64,000 nt of DNA from Mucilaginibacter roseus (GTDB lineage Bacteria > Bacteroidota > Bacteroidia > Sphingobacteriales > Sphingobacteriaceae). Position 1 is the first letter of the stretch. Every line of letters begins with the position of its first letter. The notes beneath the pieces were generated by a model. That model did no database searches. It was not told where the DNA came from and saw only the letters and a program-made list of their open reading frames with translations. Positions 56,697 through 64,000 of the stretch are shown here, in pieces. The stretch is taken from NCBI RefSeq assembly GCF_021215455.1, contig NZ_JAJPWV010000001.1:868001-932000 (forward strand), in the 5' to 3' direction. Position numbers and translations under genes: made by a program.

Positions 56697-57704
56697 ATGA
56701 ACCTGACTTATTTACTAAAAAAACTGAGTGCCGTAAAAGTTATGGTAATCGGCGATATGATGCTCGACCATTATGTATGGGGTAACGTAACGCGCATATC
56801 GCCCGAGGCACCGGTACCTGTTGTACACGTAGCTGACGACAGCTTTACAGCAGGCGGCGCGGCCAATGTGGCATTAAACCTTACCAATTTGGGGGTAACA
56901 ACCAGCATTATGGGGCATTGCATACAGGATGAGGCAGGCGAACGCCTGTTAAAAATACTGGCAGATAAAAAGGTTCAATATATTTCTCCTGATGTGCTGT
57001 TTCAATCGCCAACTATTGTTAAAACGCGCGTAGTTATACAATCGCAACAGCTTTGCCGTATTGACAGGGAAGGCCAGCGTGAATTTTATGCCATTGATTC
57101 ATCATCTGATTTTGAAAAGATACTTGGCAGGGCTATGCGTGAGGTAGACGCCGTAATTGTATCTGATTATGCTAAAGGCGTGATCACACAATCCTTATTG
57201 GATTCTGTAATAAACATCTCCAAAAACATTCCGGGTTTGCTGGTAGCCGTTGATCCAAAACCGGCACGCAGGCTATCATTCAGTGGCGTTGGTTTGCTTA
57301 CGCCAAACCGTAACGAGGCGCTCGAATTAGCGGAATTACCGGCACCTGCTATAGGCGAAAAATATCCGCTTGAAGAAATTTGCCGCAGGATACATGATAG
57401 ATACAACCCGGAAACGTTAATTGTTACCCTTGGTGCCGACGGTATGGCCATCAGTGAAAAGGGGGAGGTGGTTGAACACCTGCCTACTGTAGCCAGGCAA
57501 ATATTTGATGTATCAGGCGCGGGTGATACAGTGATTGCCACGCTTACCGCGGCAATGGCTTGCGGCGCAAGTGCCGCCGAAGCGGCCCGTTTAGCTAACG
57601 CAGCAGCGGGTTGTGTTGTAGCTCATTTAGGCACAGCACCGGTTTTAACTGATGAACTTGAAGAGTGGCTGATTAAAGCGGACGCAGCTTATCATAACGT
57701 ATAA
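56697..57704 (+). CDS. hldA: Heptose-7-phosphate kinase (HldA/RfaE1-like)
   Basis: From ATG 56697, 7 bp after the gmhA stop, the protein has 335 residues and is a PfkB-type kinase with VMVIGDMMLDHYVWGNVTRI, AGGAANVALNL and the catalytic VSGAGDTVIATLTAAMACG. An open frame reaches back to 56649 inside gmhA but is less likely. The length covers only the kinase half of HldE; the adenylyltransferase half is missing here. Whether the sugar is beta-1-phosphate (Hld) or alpha-1-phosphate (Hdd) cannot be told. Confidence 0.88.
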   Translation: MNLTYLLKKLSAVKVMVIGDMMLDHYVWGNVTRISPEAPVPVVHVADDSFTAGGAANVALNLTNLGVTTSIMGHCIQDEAGERLLKILADKKVQYISPDVLFQSPTIVKTRVVIQSQQLCRIDREGQREFYAIDSSSDFEKILGRAMREVDAVIVSDYAKGVITQSLLDSVINISKNIPGLLVAVDPKPARRLSFSGVGLLTPNRNEALELAELPAPAIGEKYPLEEICRRIHDRYNPETLIVTLGADGMAISEKGEVVEHLPTVARQIFDVSGAGDTVIATLTAAMACGASAAEAARLANAAAGCVVAHLGTAPVLTDELEEWLIKADAAYHNV

Positions 57705-57707
57705 AAA

Positions 57708-58802
57708 GTGGCTAAAAAAGTACTGATTTACAGATTGGGTAGCCTGGGCGATACTATTATGGCCTTGCCTTGCTTTCATAAAATAAAGGAAAGCTTTCCC
57801 GATGCTGATATTACCTTGCTTACCAACAAGCCCGTAATGGCCAAGGCTGCGGCAGCCGAAGCCGTTTTAGGCAGCGGATATTTTTTTAACCGCATTATCA
57901 ATTATCCGGTTGGCACCCGTAGTCCGCGTGTGTTGTTGACGTTGATTATGCAAATTCGCAAGTTGAATATCGATACGGTTGTAAACATTAACCCGGCGCG
58001 CTCGCGAATTTCTTTATTGCGTGATTACTGGTTTTTTAAAGCTGCAGGCGTTAAGAATTTAATTGGCTTTGATGCTCAAAAAGAAGATTTTGAAGTTAGC
58101 TGGGATGAACACACCGGTAAAAACGAATGGGAAGCGAAACGCCTGGCGCGTCGCATTAAATTATTAGGCGCATTGCCGCTTGATGATGACAGATACTGGG
58201 ATTTAAAATTAACCTATCAGGAAATACAAACAGCAAACGCCCTTACCGAAGCACTGCCTGTTGAAGCGTCCATTTTAGCTATATCATTGGGTACTAAAAA
58301 TCCGGCCAACGACTGGGGCATTGATAATTGGCAGCTGCTTTTACAGCAGTTATCGTCAAGGTTAACAGGTTGGTCATTGATGGTGATTGGTGCGGCCGAT
58401 GAAACTTCAATTGGCGATAAATGCCTTGAATCGTGGCGTGGTACAGGCATTAATTTTTGCGGAAAATCATCACCCAGGGTATCGGCGGCGCTGTTAAAAC
58501 AAGCCACTGTTTTTATCGGGCATGATAGCGGGCCTATGCATCTTGCAGCTTGCGTAGGTACACCTGCAATAGGTATATACTCAGCCCGTAATCTTCCGGG
58601 GCAGTGGTTCCCAAGGGGCAGCAACAACCGCATTATTTACCGTTTGCCGGAGTGTGCAGGCTGTGGTTTGGAAGTATGCGTAACGCAACAAAAAAAATGT
58701 ATCACATCAATAACTGTTCATGAGGTTAAGCAGGCTTTGTTTGACGTTCTCTCCACAGTAGCCGAAGGTAAGCTGGAAGCAAAGCTAATAGCGCAAGCGT
58801 AA
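57708..58802 (+). CDS. Glycosyltransferase family 9 (heptosyltransferase-like)
   Basis: The 364-residue protein starts at GTG (57708) with VLIYRLGSLGDTIMALPCF, the GT9 opening, and has FIGHDSGPMHLAACVGTPAIG near the end. GT9 enzymes move ADP-heptose to LPS core or polymer. Next to gmhA and the kinase this points to a heptose-bearing glycan. Cysteines in PECAGCGLEVC are unusual and could bind metal. Confidence 0.92.
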   Translation: MAKKVLIYRLGSLGDTIMALPCFHKIKESFPDADITLLTNKPVMAKAAAAEAVLGSGYFFNRIINYPVGTRSPRVLLTLIMQIRKLNIDTVVNINPARSRISLLRDYWFFKAAGVKNLIGFDAQKEDFEVSWDEHTGKNEWEAKRLARRIKLLGALPLDDDRYWDLKLTYQEIQTANALTEALPVEASILAISLGTKNPANDWGIDNWQLLLQQLSSRLTGWSLMVIGAADETSIGDKCLESWRGTGINFCGKSSPRVSAALLKQATVFIGHDSGPMHLAACVGTPAIGIYSARNLPGQWFPRGSNNRIIYRLPECAGCGLEVCVTQQKKCITSITVHEVKQALFDVLSTVAEGKLEAKLIAQA

Positions 58803-58804
58803 CA

Positions 58805-60058
58805 ATGAAAATACTTCATGTAATCAGTACCATGAACCCTGAAACTGGTGGGGTTTGCGAGGCGGTGCGCTTATTAGCCGAAGGGTTAACTGACGCCGGT
58901 TTTTATAACGAGATAGCCAGTGTTGACCATAAGGTGTATCACTCCGACAGCATTGTTACACAACATGCGCTCGGGCCAAAAAGAGGTCCGTGGTATTATA
59001 GTAAACAGCTAATGCCGTGGCTACTAAAAAACCTGACTCGCTTTGATGTGGTAGTAGTTCATGGCTTGTGGTTGTATCATGGTTATGCGGTTAATAAAGC
59101 ACTTAAACAGTTAGATAGAAACGCAGAAGGTATACTGCCACGCTTTATGGTTATGCCTCATGGTATGCTCGACCCTTATTTCCAGCAGGCAAAAGGCCGC
59201 CGCATAAAGGCGTTGCGCAACATTGCTTACTGGGCATTAGTTGAAAAAAATATAATTAATAATGCCGACGAATTGCTGTTTACATGCGAAACCGAACTGT
59301 TGCTTGCACGAAAACCTTTTAAACCATATTATCCTAAAAGAGAAACTGTAGTGGGGCTGGGGGTACAATCGCCGCCAGCCTTCACACTGTCAATGGCAAA
59401 GGCTTTCCTTGAAACAGCCCCTGATTTGCAACTCAAACCCTACTGGCTTTTTTTAAGCCGTATCAACGAAAAAAAAGGTTGCGACTTATTGCTGCAAGCT
59501 TACAAAAGTTTAGCTGAGCGTGCAGCCGCCATCGGCGATATATCACACTTGCCAAATTTGGTAATTGCAGGCCCGGGTGGAGAAATGGCATACGGCGAGC
59601 AGTTGCAACAGATGGTAAGGCAATCGGTAATATTAAATAACCGCGTACACTTCCCCGGTATGTTAATCGGCGACGCCAAGTGGGGCGCTTTTTATGATTG
59701 TGAAGCCTTTGTGTTGCCAAGTCACCAGGAAAATTTTGGCATTGCCGTGGTTGAGGCATTGGCTTGCGGAAAACCTGTATTGATTTCAGATCAGGTAAAT
59801 ATATGGCGGGAAATTAAGGATTCAGGTGCCGCCATTGTTGAGCCGGATACTGCCGAAGGAACATTCAACCTGCTATACAAATGGTACAAACTATCCGCTC
59901 AAAATAAGCAATTAATGAGCGGCGCTGCAAACGGTTGCTTCGAGCAATATTTCTCGGAATACGCCAATATTGAGCGTTTTAGCAGGGTTATGCATGGCAC
60001 CGATTCATCAAGTACAAATAAAAACAAACTGACAGATCAGTATGCTATCATATCATAG
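58805..60058 (+). CDS. Glycosyltransferase family 4
   Basis: The 417-residue protein has ILHVISTMNPETGGVCEAVRLL at the start, YWLFLSRINEKKGCDLLL in the middle and E-x7-E in SHQENFGIAVVEALACGKP. It is a retaining GT-B enzyme. It begins 2 bp after the GT9 gene and overlaps the next by 17 bp. Confidence 0.93.
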   Translation: MKILHVISTMNPETGGVCEAVRLLAEGLTDAGFYNEIASVDHKVYHSDSIVTQHALGPKRGPWYYSKQLMPWLLKNLTRFDVVVVHGLWLYHGYAVNKALKQLDRNAEGILPRFMVMPHGMLDPYFQQAKGRRIKALRNIAYWALVEKNIINNADELLFTCETELLLARKPFKPYYPKRETVVGLGVQSPPAFTLSMAKAFLETAPDLQLKPYWLFLSRINEKKGCDLLLQAYKSLAERAAAIGDISHLPNLVIAGPGGEMAYGEQLQQMVRQSVILNNRVHFPGMLIGDAKWGAFYDCEAFVLPSHQENFGIAVVEALACGKPVLISDQVNIWREIKDSGAAIVEPDTAEGTFNLLYKWYKLSAQNKQLMSGAANGCFEQYFSEYANIERFSRVMHGTDSSSTNKNKLTDQYAIIS

Positions 60059-60614
60059 TGCCGATAATGCTGACGGGTATTTACGGCCGGTATTTTCGTT
60101 CTCAAACAAACTTCGACGGTTTTGCTGGAATATAACGTGGTTATTGCTTTGCCGTTGGACGCCTAACCCCATGCACCGTTGGCGTGTTTTGGTGGTGCGA
60201 ATGTTTGGCGGTAAGATAGGCGACAAGAACGTGATCTATCCTGACTGTAAAATATGGGCACCCTGGCTGCTCGAAACCGAAGAGATCGTAACCATCGGCC
60301 CGGGCGTTGAAATATATAATCCCGGAGGCGTTTACCTGTCGCATCACGTAATATTATCGCAGTACTCGTTTTTATGTGGAGCCACGCACGATTATAATAC
60401 GGCAGACTTCACCTATATCATGAAAAAGATTGTACTTGAGCCTTACGTTTGGATATGCTCAAAAGCGGTAGTGTTGCCGGGTGTTCACTGCAAACAGGGC
60501 AGTGTTCTGGGGGCTTCGTCAGTTACTTCATCAAACCTTGAGGCCTGGACCGTATATGGAGGCCACCCGGCAAAAGAACTAAAAAAACGTACGGACTTTA
60601 TTAATAACAAATAA
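60042..60614 (+). CDS. WcaF-like acetyltransferase (left-handed beta-helix)
   Basis: The 190-residue protein starts with a helix pair (FSNKLRRFCWNITWLLLCRW, PNPMHRWRVLVVRMFGGKIG) and then hexapeptide-type repeats (VTIGPGVEIYN, VYLSHHVILSQ). It ends with VYGGHPAKELKKR, as in colanic acid acetyltransferase WcaF. It should acetylate a sugar of the polymer in the cytoplasm. Confidence 0.9.
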   Translation: MLSYHSADNADGYLRPVFSFSNKLRRFCWNITWLLLCRWTPNPMHRWRVLVVRMFGGKIGDKNVIYPDCKIWAPWLLETEEIVTIGPGVEIYNPGGVYLSHHVILSQYSFLCGATHDYNTADFTYIMKKIVLEPYVWICSKAVVLPGVHCKQGSVLGASSVTSSNLEAWTVYGGHPAKELKKRTDFINNK

Positions 60615-60621
60615 CCTAAAC

Positions 60622-62331
60622 ATGCTATCAACTGATGATGCTGAAGTTTATGACCTTTGTGTTATAGGCAGCGGCCCGGCCGGGATAATACTTGCCTTAG
60701 ACTATGCGCGGCTTAATCCGCATAAAAAGGTTTTGCTGGTTGAATACGGAAATAAAAAACAAGTAAATGGTAATCAGCTTGATAGCAGTATTCAGATAAA
60801 CAATCCGGTTAATCATCATCAGCCTTACGAGTGTACCAATAAGGGCTTGGGCGGTACATCAGCTACTTGGGGCGGCCGCTGTGTGATGTATGATGAGGTA
60901 GATTTTGAGGACCGGTCAATACTTAATGGTAATTGCACATGGGACAAAAATATATTGATTGACATACAGGATCATTTGCCAAAAGCTGCCGAATATTTTG
61001 AATGCGGTAAGCCGGATTTTGACCTTACAACTTTAACAGGTGTAACGCCAAAACCAATTGCCGAAGGGTTTAAGCAAGGCATTGTAAGCGATAATAAGTT
61101 GGAGCGTTATAGTATGCCGACACGCTTTGGTGAGAGGTATGCAGCGGATATTGCATCCCAGAAAAATATGACGCTGATTGAAGGTTTTGAGGCGCGGGAC
61201 TTTGAACAGCCTAACGAAAAAGGCAAAGTGAGCTTTTTAACACTCAGGCACGTTGCTACCCAAAAGCAGATCATAGTAACAGCTGATAAATTTGTTTTGG
61301 CTGCCGGCGCACAGGAGAGTACACGGATATTATTGCGCAATCCGCAATTATTCAAAAACATCGGCGGCAGTCCCGATTCGCTGGGTAAATATTACCAGGG
61401 ACATTTATCCGGAAAGATAGCATCAGTTCATTTTTACGGCGATCCTAAAAAAACTGATTATGGTTTTATAAAAGATGCCGGTGGTGTTTATACCCGCAGG
61501 CGTTTTCAATTTGATAATAACTTTTTAAAGGAAAACAACTTACTAAATACAGCACTATGGCTTGATAATCCGTTGTATTTTGATCCTAAGCATCGAAGTG
61601 GTGCCATGTCGTTCATGTACCTGGCCATGATAACGCCGGTACTTGGTAAAAAACTGGCGCCCCCGGCTATAGCACATTCAATTACTAAGGGCAGGGTTAA
61701 CAACATACCGGGGCATTTGGGCAATATCGCGAGGGGAGTACCCCGTTCATTCACCAAACCAGCTTCTATTTTTTATAAAAGGTATATCAGTAAGCGAAAG
61801 CTGCCGGGTGTTTTTCTTTACAGTCCTAAAAACACTTATGCTTTACATTTTCACGCAGAGCAAATTCCTTTTGAAGGTAACCGGATGAGGTTGGCACCTG
61901 ACGGCGAAGGACTAATCATTGACTACAAATTAACTGACGCCGATGTTGCCTCTGTAATTAAGCTGCACGATGTGCTTGACAATTGGCTACGCGCAACCGG
62001 CTGTGGTGAACTTAAATATTGGTTTGAAAAAGATGAATTACCGCAGGCAATAAAAACTATGTCGAAAGACGGATTGCACCAATGTGGCACAACTCGCATA
62101 GCTAACTCGCCGGATAAGGGTGTGGTTGATACCAATCTGAAAGTTTGGGGTACAAGTAACATTTACGTTTGCAGCAGTTCGGTGTTTCCTACATCAGGAC
62201 AGGCAAATCCAACCTTCATGCTCGGTGCTTTTGCGGTGAGGTTGTCAAGGCATTTGAGTTATACAAAAAACAAAAGTAAAAAGTCTTTCAAAACACATTT
62301 TCAGCGTGTTAAGTCAATTGATTTAAATTAA
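60622..62331 (+). CDS. GMC-type FAD oxidoreductase of the polysaccharide operon
   Basis: The 569-residue protein has an N-terminal FAD-binding motif (VIGSGPAGIILALDYARL), GLGGTSATWGGR, LAAGAQESTRILLRN, and the GMC C-terminal block with catalytic His in GLHQCGTTRIA and Asn in SGQANPTFMLGAFA. GMC enzymes oxidise alcohols such as sugars. In this operon it may oxidise a sugar hydroxyl of a precursor or polymer (inference). Two short genes frame it tightly (7 bp and 2 bp). Confidence 0.93.
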   Translation: MLSTDDAEVYDLCVIGSGPAGIILALDYARLNPHKKVLLVEYGNKKQVNGNQLDSSIQINNPVNHHQPYECTNKGLGGTSATWGGRCVMYDEVDFEDRSILNGNCTWDKNILIDIQDHLPKAAEYFECGKPDFDLTTLTGVTPKPIAEGFKQGIVSDNKLERYSMPTRFGERYAADIASQKNMTLIEGFEARDFEQPNEKGKVSFLTLRHVATQKQIIVTADKFVLAAGAQESTRILLRNPQLFKNIGGSPDSLGKYYQGHLSGKIASVHFYGDPKKTDYGFIKDAGGVYTRRRFQFDNNFLKENNLLNTALWLDNPLYFDPKHRSGAMSFMYLAMITPVLGKKLAPPAIAHSITKGRVNNIPGHLGNIARGVPRSFTKPASIFYKRYISKRKLPGVFLYSPKNTYALHFHAEQIPFEGNRMRLAPDGEGLIIDYKLTDADVASVIKLHDVLDNWLRATGCGELKYWFEKDELPQAIKTMSKDGLHQCGTTRIANSPDKGVVDTNLKVWGTSNIYVCSSSVFPTSGQANPTFMLGAFAVRLSRHLSYTKNKSKKSFKTHFQRVKSIDLN

Positions 62332-62333
62332 TC

Positions 62334-63221
62334 ATGATCTCTGTAATTATACTTACTAAAAATGAAGAGGCTGATTTGCCCGTCTGCCTACAATCGTTAC
62401 AATGGACGGATGACGTTCACGTGCTTGACTCGTTGAGCACTGACCGTACAGCTGAAATAGCCTATAAATATGGCGCGTCGGTAACAACCAACGCGTTTGA
62501 GAGCTTTGGCAAGCAGCGCAATTTCGCTTTGCAAAACATCAGCTTAAAATACAATTGGATATTATTTCTGGATGCGGATGAGGTAGCTACGCCGGAATTT
62601 AGAGATGCTGTATTAAAGGCGACCGACGAAGCGGGTGAAAATATCGCTGGCTATTATTGCTGTTGGAAAATGATGTTAGAGGGGCGCTGGTTAAAGCGTT
62701 GCGATAACTTCCCAAAATGGCAGCTGCGCCTGTTGCGTAAAGGTAGGGTTACCTATACCGATTTTGGTCATGGGCAAAAGGAAGATCAGGTTTTAGGTAA
62801 AGCAGAATATTTGAAAGAGCCATATTTGCACTACGGTTTTTCAAAAGGCTGGTCGCATTGGATTGAACGGCATAATCGCTATTCAACACTCGAGGCTGAG
62901 GCCAGACTGAAACACCGCCCGCCCTTTAAAAACATTTTTAGCAAGCATGGCAGTACACGTAATCCCGCATTAAAATCGTGGTTAAGCCGCCTACCGGGCT
63001 GGCCATTGCTGAGGTTTATTCATGCTTATTTCTTTGCGCTTGGTTTTACCGAGGGCATACAAGGGCTAACCTATTGCATCAATATATCTTACTACGAATA
63101 TATGATCATCATCAAAATACGTGAGATCATGATAAACCAAAAGGCAAAAACTCGAAAGGGTCAGGCGCCAATCAACAATCAAGAAGACGCTGCACAATTA
63201 GTTTTGCAGGCATCCGAATAA
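62334..63221 (+). CDS. Glycosyltransferase family 2 (WaaE/KdtX-like)
   Basis: The 295-residue protein starts MISVIILTKNEEADLPVCL, has DSLSTDRTAEIA and FLDADEVATPEF, and a basic C-terminal half. It resembles the beta-1,4-glucosyltransferases of LPS inner core (WaaE type), but linkage is not certain. It starts 2 bp after the GMC gene. Confidence 0.9.
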   Translation: MISVIILTKNEEADLPVCLQSLQWTDDVHVLDSLSTDRTAEIAYKYGASVTTNAFESFGKQRNFALQNISLKYNWILFLDADEVATPEFRDAVLKATDEAGENIAGYYCCWKMMLEGRWLKRCDNFPKWQLRLLRKGRVTYTDFGHGQKEDQVLGKAEYLKEPYLHYGFSKGWSHWIERHNRYSTLEAEARLKHRPPFKNIFSKHGSTRNPALKSWLSRLPGWPLLRFIHAYFFALGFTEGIQGLTYCINISYYEYMIIIKIREIMINQKAKTRKGQAPINNQEDAAQLVLQASE

Positions 63222-63277
63222 ACTTCCTCTTTTTAACTATTAGCGCCTCCCCCAAGCGCGTAAATTAAACCAACATT

Positions 63278-64000
63278 ATGGCTAAAGATGTACCTGAGCG
63301 TGAACTGAGCAAATTAGATGCTCCGTCAAAAAGTATTTTGCTGATCGGCATTAATTTTTCGCCGGAGCTTACCGGGATAGGTAAGTATACCGGCGAGATG
63401 GTTGACTGGCTGGTTGAAAACAATTTTCAGTGTAATGTAGTCACGAGTTTTCCGTATTACCCTTACTGGCAAATACAAAAGCCATATAAAAACAAGTTCC
63501 ATACCCGCGAGACGCTAAAGAACGGTAAGCTTAATATATATCGTTGCCCTATGTATGTGCCAGCGCAACCAAGCGGCATGAAAAGGCTGATTCATGAGTT
63601 TACCTTTTTTTGCTCCGCACTGCTGATGGTGATATACTTGCTGTTTAAACCCAAAAAAGATTATATTTTTTGCGTAGCGCCACCATTTCATATTGGCTTT
63701 TTAGGGTTGATTTACCGTTTTTTTAAAGGAGGAAAGATACTTTATCATATTCAGGATCTGCAAATAGAAGCTGCGCGAGACCTGCAGATGCTGAAGTCGG
63801 ATAAAGCTTTTAAGGTACTATTCGGTATGGAAAGGCTAATATTGCAACGGGTTAATTTTGTAAGCACCATATCAAGCGGTATGCTTAAAAAGGTTTCTAA
63901 AAAAGCCGATAAAGAAGTTCTGTTCTTTCCGAATTGGGTGGACACCAACGCTTACTGCCCATTATATGATAGCGCTGAACTGAAAAAACTTTGGGGCTTT
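63278..64000 (+). CDS. WcaI-like glycosyltransferase, partial
   Basis: The frame begins at ATG 63278 and is open at the right edge (241 codons visible). It shows the GT4/WcaI-type start SILLIGINFSPELTGIGKYTGEM, VTSFPYYPYWQ and FHIQDLQIEAARDLQML-like text (YHIQDLQIEAARD). The C-terminal nucleotide-binding half lies beyond the window. It continues the operon. Confidence 0.9.
   Translation, partial: MAKDVPERELSKLDAPSKSILLIGINFSPELTGIGKYTGEMVDWLVENNFQCNVVTSFPYYPYWQIQKPYKNKFHTRETLKNGKLNIYRCPMYVPAQPSGMKRLIHEFTFFCSALLMVIYLLFKPKKDYIFCVAPPFHIGFLGLIYRFFKGGKILYHIQDLQIEAARDLQMLKSDKAFKVLFGMERLILQRVNFVSTISSGMLKKVSKKADKEVLFFPNWVDTNAYCPLYDSAELKKLWGF

Overview
The window comes from a member of the Bacteroidota, most likely a Sphingobacteriaceae genus close to Mucilaginibacter or Pedobacter. 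This rests on TonB-dependent receptors with STN and carboxypeptidase-like domains, a DUF4249 partner, GH97, a BtuG-like propeller, a UpxY/NusG-like antiterminator, Bacteroidota-type promoters (TTTG, about 19 nt, TAnnTTTG) and the lack of clear Shine-Dalgarno sites. The genus is an inference from gene content only.

Positions 1-7122 look like the end of an integrative island at a tRNA-Pro(TGG) gene. Next to the tRNA lie a tyrosine recombinase and an ORF6N-domain gene. Beyond a 500-bp gap lies the most unusual gene of the window: one reading frame of at least 1,480 codons, open at the left edge, joining a UvrD-like helicase, an alpha-helical repeat linker and a second, ABC/OLD-type ATPase. Its place in an island and its domains suggest anti-phage defence, but this is inference.

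Positions 7123-15300 are core genes: a solitary CheB-like domain, a polyprenol-phosphate mannosyltransferase-like GT2, a POT peptide transporter, a secreted unknown, an SPFH/unknown/Arc-like operon, a PgpH-like HD phosphodiesterase and tRNA-Ser(GCT). A decayed integrase directly behind tRNA-Ser marks a second, older integration. Both tRNA genes are followed by nearly the same hairpin.

Positions 17020-27540 hold a secreted endonuclease/phosphatase-family protein, the thrS-infC-rpmI-rplT translation cluster (infC starts with TTG), a PAS-like LuxR regulator, an SRPBCC protein, and a vitamin B12 uptake unit. That unit is a cobalamin riboswitch, a BtuB-like receptor, a BtuG-like propeller lipoprotein and a small membrane protein.

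Positions 27819-40226 hold a TonB receptor/DUF4249/NHL operon, a divergent LytTR regulator and LytS-type kinase pair, a GH97 glycosidase, a thioredoxin-fold membrane protein and a hybrid histidine kinase with two receiver domains.

From 40684 to the right edge lies an exopolysaccharide locus. An HTH protein and a NusG/UpxY-like antiterminator (with an unusual hydrophobic C-terminal tail) are read leftward. A 650-bp regulatory gap follows, and then one long rightward operon: export lipoprotein, Wzc-like tyrosine kinase, Wzx flippase, many glycosyltransferases, an epimerase, acyl- and acetyltransferases, a Wzy-like polymerase, a heptose branch (gmhA, heptose-7-phosphate kinase, GT9), a GMC oxidoreductase and WcaF/WcaI-like enzymes. 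The last gene runs off the right edge. No priming glycosyltransferase is visible, so the operon probably continues.
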